Notes under the pieces: generated by a model
Database searches by the model: none
The model's input: the letters and a program-made list of their open reading frames with translations, nothing else
What the model was told of the DNA's origin: nothing
Assembly (NCBI GenBank): GCA_964409685.1
Contig: CAYPEJ010000008.1
Coordinates: forward strand, 62,001 to 126,000
Source: Clostridium_AI sp964409685
GTDB lineage: Bacteria > Bacillota > Clostridia > Lachnospirales > Lachnospiraceae
Reading direction: 5' to 3'
DNA: 64,000 nucleotides
Shown: in pieces, positions 60,953 to 64,000 of the stretch
Numbering within the stretch: position 1 is the stretch's first letter
Layout of the letters: the number at the start of each line of letters is the position of its first letter
Position numbers and translations under genes: made by a program

Positions 60953-61577
60953 CATAGATTATGATGTGGATAGGATGATTTATGTGTCTTGTAAGCCTAC
61001 GAGCTTGGCGAGGGATCTTGTGACGTTGCAGGCTAGAGGGTATAAGGTTGAGAAGGTTTGTTGTGTGGATATGTTCCCTCAGACTGTGCATGTGGAGACG
61101 GTGGTTCTTTTGTCCCAACGGAAAGCAGATGATTATGTTTAGGTGAAATTGGAACTGGATGAGCTGGATTAGACTTCCGCTGAAAGCAAAGCGACTTATG
61201 CAGAGATTAAGGATTATGTGCTGAAGGAGCATGGATTGAAGGTGTCTAATCTCTATATTTCACAGGTAAAAAGGAAGTGTGGAATAGAGGTTGGGGAGAA
61301 TTATAATCTTCCTAAATCGAAGGATAGTAGACATCCTCAGTGCCCAAAAGAAAAAGAAAAGGAAAAGGCTGGGTACGATGACATAGCAGAGCAGATTGAA
61401 AGCAAGAAGGCAAAGCGAGAATTGTTCAAAGGGTTTATTCGCACTTTGGAGAAGCAGGATGGCTTAATTGAAGAGTTCGATGCCGTGATTTGGAGTAGCC
61501 TTGTGCAGGAAGTGATTGTGAAAGCAAAAGACGATATAAGGTTTATTTTCAAGAACGGATTTGAAGTGAGGGTATAG
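60953..61577 (+). pseudogene. Stranded 3' end of the rlmD-like gene fused to a recombinase remnant
   Basis: From attR the frame reads the native methyltransferase end (MIYVSCKPTSLARDLVTLQ ... VDMFPQTVHVETVVLLSQ) to TAG 61140-61142, then continues in the same frame past a second TAG (61170-61172) into an extension (ATYAEIKDYVLKEHGLKVSN ... NYNLPKSKDSRHPQCPKEKE), typical of longer clostridial homologues. Around 61356-61385 it switches to the end of a recombinase (KAKRELFKGFIRTLEKQDGL ... DIRFIFKNGFEVRV). So an older recombinase element disrupted the tail, and two amber stops followed. Confidence 0.75.
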
Positions 61578-61591
61578 AGATAGGAGTTGAT

Positions 61592-61624
61592 GGCACTCAG
61601 GCAGAAATGCTTGGGTGCTTTTTT
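61592..61624 (+). terminator. Terminator downstream of the split methyltransferase
   Basis: GCACTCAGGC pairs with GCTTGGGTGC, followed by a T-run. Confidence 0.8.
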
Positions 61625-61741
61625 GATGGTATTAATACAGATGTAATAAGTTTATTCGTCTCGATTTTCTTTACGAATGAACTTTTTTTCTGTATATATG
61701 TTATACTTGGTTCAAATACTTAAACTAAGGAGATAATACAA

Positions 61742-62392
61742 ATGGAAATTTTAGAAGTTATGAAATCTCGTCATAGTGTCAGACAATATACAGACAAAAA
61801 AATTGAGAGTGATAAGAGAAGTGTTCTTAATGAATTGGTTGAAGAATGTAATTCAGAAAGTGGAATGAACATTCAGATTATTTATGATGAACCGAAGTGT
61901 TTTGATTCCTTTATGGCTCATTATGGAAAGTTTTCAGGCTGTAAGAATTATATTGCTGTTGTGGGTAAGAAGAGTAAAGATTTAGATGAAAAAGCGGGTT
62001 ATTATGGGGAAAAACTTGTATTGAAGGCACAGGAACTTGGATTGAATACCTGCTGGGTTGCAATGACACATGGTAAGAGTGCGGCGAAGATTAAAAAAGG
62101 TGAAAAATTAGCCATTATTATTTCTCTTGGATATGGAGAGAATCAGGGTGTGGAGCATAAGAGTAAACCGCTGTCAGATGTATGCAATCAGACCGATGGA
62201 ATACCGACATGGTTTGCAGAGGGAATGGAAGCTGTCATGCTTGCACCGACAGCAATGAATCAGCAGAAATTCAAATTTATATTGAATGGTGATCAAGTAA
62301 AGGCTATTGCTACAGGAGGCTTTTATTCTGCAATTGATCTTGGAATTGTAAAATATCATTTTGAAGCAGTTTCAGGACACAAGGTGAATTAG
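61742..62392 (+). CDS. Nitroreductase-family protein
   Basis: 216 aa flavoprotein-type fold. MKSRHSVRQYTDKKI at the N-terminus is the FMN-binding signature; TDGIPTWFAEGMEAVMLAPTAMNQQKF near residue 160 is typical of the short Firmicutes subgroup. Substrate unknown. AAGGAGA precedes the start; the ArsR gene follows. Confidence 0.85.
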   Translation: MEILEVMKSRHSVRQYTDKKIESDKRSVLNELVEECNSESGMNIQIIYDEPKCFDSFMAHYGKFSGCKNYIAVVGKKSKDLDEKAGYYGEKLVLKAQELGLNTCWVAMTHGKSAAKIKKGEKLAIIISLGYGENQGVEHKSKPLSDVCNQTDGIPTWFAEGMEAVMLAPTAMNQQKFKFILNGDQVKAIATGGFYSAIDLGIVKYHFEAVSGHKVN

Positions 62393-62406
62393 AGGAGAAA
62401 GTAACT

Positions 62407-62766
62407 ATGACTACAACAATGGAAATAGAAAAACTGGCATCCGATTTTGAAAGTTGTCAGAAAATCCTTTGTGCCATTGGAGATGAAAATCGGCAACACA
62501 TTATTCTGGAAATGATGAAAATGGGGAAATGCTCTGGTGTGAGAGTAGGAGATATTACAGAAAAGACACATCTTTCAAGACCTGCCGTATCTCATCATCT
62601 TCAAATTCTAAAAGGAGCTGGGATTTTGAAGGTAAGAAAAGAAGGCACTATGAACTTTTACTATTTCGACCCTGATATGGATTCCTTCGAAAAACTGATA
62701 GGAGTGTTACAAAAGGCTATAGAAATTGCATTAACACTTCCAGACAGAAGTATTGAGTTCAAATAG
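62407..62766 (+). CDS. ArsR-family transcriptional regulator
   Basis: 119 aa winged helix (AIGDENRQHIILEMMKM ... THLSRPAVSHHLQILKGAGILKVRKEG). No metal-binding Cys pair is evident in the recognition helix, so it may respond to something other than arsenic. Probably regulates the nitroreductase or the MATE gene nearby. Confidence 0.88.
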   Translation: MTTTMEIEKLASDFESCQKILCAIGDENRQHIILEMMKMGKCSGVRVGDITEKTHLSRPAVSHHLQILKGAGILKVRKEGTMNFYYFDPDMDSFEKLIGVLQKAIEIALTLPDRSIEFK

Positions 62767-62850
62767 TATTAGGATGCGGTAGCCAAATGCCTTAAGGAAG
62801 CCTCCAAGTAAACAGTAAATGTATCCAAATCAAGAAAGTGTGAGAATAAG

Positions 62851-63235
62851 ATGACAGAACAGTCAAAAACAGCGTTATTTGAAGAAAAGCCTGTGCCAGA
62901 GTAGCTACATTTCTTTCTAATTGTGTTGCCTGCATCTACTTCTTTGTTTTATTGTTTGTAAAGCGAAAAAACACCAACATTTGCATACACCCATCCATGT
63001 TTAGTTTCCAAAAAAATATTGTGGTTGGTGTATGTGGTGTGGGAATTCCAGCAGCTATTCAAAACATTCTGAATGTTACGGGAATGACAATCTTGAACAA
63101 TTTTACATCATCTTATGGTTCGGGAGCAGTTGCGGCAATGGGGATTGCACAAAAGAATAATATGGTGCCGCTTTATATTGCACAAGGTTTCTCTCAAGGA
63201 GTCATGCCACTAATTAGCTATAACTTCCTATACTT
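62851..63235 (+). pseudogene. MATE transporter remnant
   Basis: ATG 62851 starts the N-terminus MTEQSKTALFEEKPVPE typical of MATE efflux pumps and stops at once. A later frame resumes mid-protein (GVGIPAAIQNILNVTGMTIL ... QGFSQGVMPLISYNF) and ends where IS debris begins. The first transmembrane helices are deleted. Confidence 0.75.
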
Positions 63236-63262
63236 TTTAGACAGTTTTAGGAGGTTAAGCTT

Positions 63263-63409
63263 ATGAATTCAACAACTGCTCTAGTTGCTAAACAATGCAG
63301 GCTAGAAACATGGGCACAGCAAATTCAGGACTGTAACCAAAGACCACAGGGGATGAGTGTGAAGGAATGGTGCAGCCAGCAGGGGGTTAATGTTGCAAGT
63401 TATTATGGA
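63263..63409 (+). mobile_element. IS66-type accessory gene fragment
   Basis: The frame starts MNSTTALVAKQCRLETWAQQ and continues NRPQGMSVKEWCSQQGVN, the N-terminus of an IS66 TnpA-like protein; it is cut near 63409 by IS3 sequence. The rest of IS66 is absent. Confidence 0.7.
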
Positions 63410-63755
63410 TTGTCAACCCTTTTTAGGACATATTTTATTCGGTCTATTCTGGTCGACACTCCACTGGTGTTTTATAATTTAGCGATCCATGTATTCTATG
63501 GTTGTTATACTAATTCACATAGTCAAACAATTCCATTTGTAATTCTTCAAGACTTCCAAATACCTTATTAAAATTCATAATTTCACCAATTTTACGACGT
63601 GATAATATAATGTTCTGTTTCTCCAACGCCTTTTTTATCTTTCGGGTTCCGTAATTGTTGCGGCTGTCTCTAAAAATCTGTATGACTGCATTATCTATGG
63701 CTATCTCGCTCTCTTTGTTTCGCTTATGCTTATAATATATCAAGCTTCGGGTCAC
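63410..63755 (-). mobile_element. IS3-family transposase remnant
   Basis: On the minus strand it begins YYKHKRNKESEIAIDNAVIQ and RDSRNNYGTRKIKKALEKQN (OrfB HTH), then jumps by internal deletion to KVFGSLEELQMELFDYVN, a TAG where Trp is expected, then YNNHRIHGSLNYKTPVE. The DDE core is missing. The end near 63410 carries a TGTCCTAAAAAGGGTTG terminal sequence. Confidence 0.75.
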
Positions 63756-63782
63756 ACCTTAAATTTTGATTAAAATCATGTA

Positions 63783-63808
63783 GCCCAACTGAAGAAATTC
63801 AGTTGGGC
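63783..63808. terminator. Hairpin between IS debris and the TetR-like gene
   Basis: GCCCAACTGAA pairs with TTCAGTTGGGC, a perfect 11-bp stem with a four-base loop. T-runs are weak on both sides. Confidence 0.5.
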
Positions 63809-63831
63809 AATTTGGAAGCATCATAATGAGC

Positions 63832-64000
63832 CTATTGATATTGTTTTTCTATGATCGTATAAATGATGTCACCGAACTCTTTTGGAGGTTGGATACAACC
63901 ATTCTTTAACCATTCCTGAACGGTGCCTATAAATCCATAATAATTATACTGATACAGAATAGGAAAGATTTTTGCGTCATAGATGCCTTGTGATTTTAAA
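63832..64000 (-). CDS. TetR/AcrR-like regulator, C-terminal part
   Basis: The frame is open to the window edge on the minus strand and ends at TAG 63832-63834. The visible 55 residues (FPILYQYNYYGFIGTVQEWLKNGCIQPPKEFGDIIYTIIEKQ) resemble the ligand-binding end of TetR-type regulators. The HTH is outside the window. Confidence 0.55.
   Translation of the reverse strand, partial: LKSQGIYDAKIFPILYQYNYYGFIGTVQEWLKNGCIQPPKEFGDIIYTIIEKQYQ

Noticed and set aside
61218..61577. 119-aa ORF as an intact gene
   Set aside because: It is a chimera of a methyltransferase extension and a recombinase tail, with in-frame upstream remnants behind two stops.
1..64000. CRISPR array, tRNA or rRNA genes
   Set aside because: No regularly spaced 25-40 bp repeats with unique spacers were found, and no tRNA or rRNA core sequences were recognised by eye.

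Overview
The window looks like low-GC Firmicutes DNA, most likely Clostridia of the Lachnospiraceae type: AT-rich codon use, strong Shine-Dalgarno sequences with many TTG/GTG starts, DUF1836, DUF5050 and YerC/YecD-type genes, and clostridial AgrD-like peptides. No rRNA or tRNA gene was seen.

Layout. (1) 1-22116 is host chromosome: the 3' part of an RlmI-like methyltransferase, folC, a DUF5050 protein, pheA, an HtrA-type protease, an agr-like two-component locus ending in a 45-aa AgrD-like peptide, a promoter followed by about 330 nt of gene-free and highly foldable sequence (candidate structured RNA), two tandem DUF739 proteins, a patatin, a tRNA-dihydrouridine synthase, a two-gene AAA-ATPase module, an orphan NitT/TauT-type lipoprotein, pcrA, DUF1836, YerC/YecD, a PHP hydrolase and an rlmD-like 23S rRNA methyltransferase. 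(2) About 22112-60952 is a complete-looking 38.8 kb prophage with a PBSX/XkdK-type contractile tail, inserted inside the rlmD-like gene by a large serine recombinase. (3) 60953-64000 is host again: the displaced and decayed native 3' end of the methyltransferase gene, a recombinase fragment, a nitroreductase, an ArsR regulator, and a MATE transporter remnant broken by nested IS66 and IS3 debris, then the end of a TetR-like gene.

Prophage organisation. Left to right: serine integrase (minus strand); an agr-like signalling cassette made of an AgrC-like membrane sensor fused directly to a LytTR DNA-binding domain, then a 40-aa AgrD-like peptide; a 38-aa ORF behind candidate LytTR sites; a CI-like repressor (minus strand) facing a consensus early promoter with three operators; early genes including a HUH/G2P-like replication protein preceded by four hairpins, PcfK-like and PcfJ-like genes and HNH proteins; a RinA/sigma-like late regulator; terminase, portal, head, contractile-tail and baseplate genes, including a tail-chaperone -1 frameshift site; tail fibre, holin and amidase; a minus-strand accessory pair; a three-copy operator array; and a small HTH gene next to attR.

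The most unusual system is the prophage cassette at 23859-25395. It appears to be a membrane-anchored one-component peptide quorum-sensing switch in the lysogeny-control region, with a sensor and peptide recognisably related to the host agr-like locus 15 kb away. Neither locus has an agrB gene in this window. The second notable point is that the phage carries a replacement 3' end for the host methyltransferase, including both catalytic residues, so integration appears to keep that gene in frame while the original end decays.
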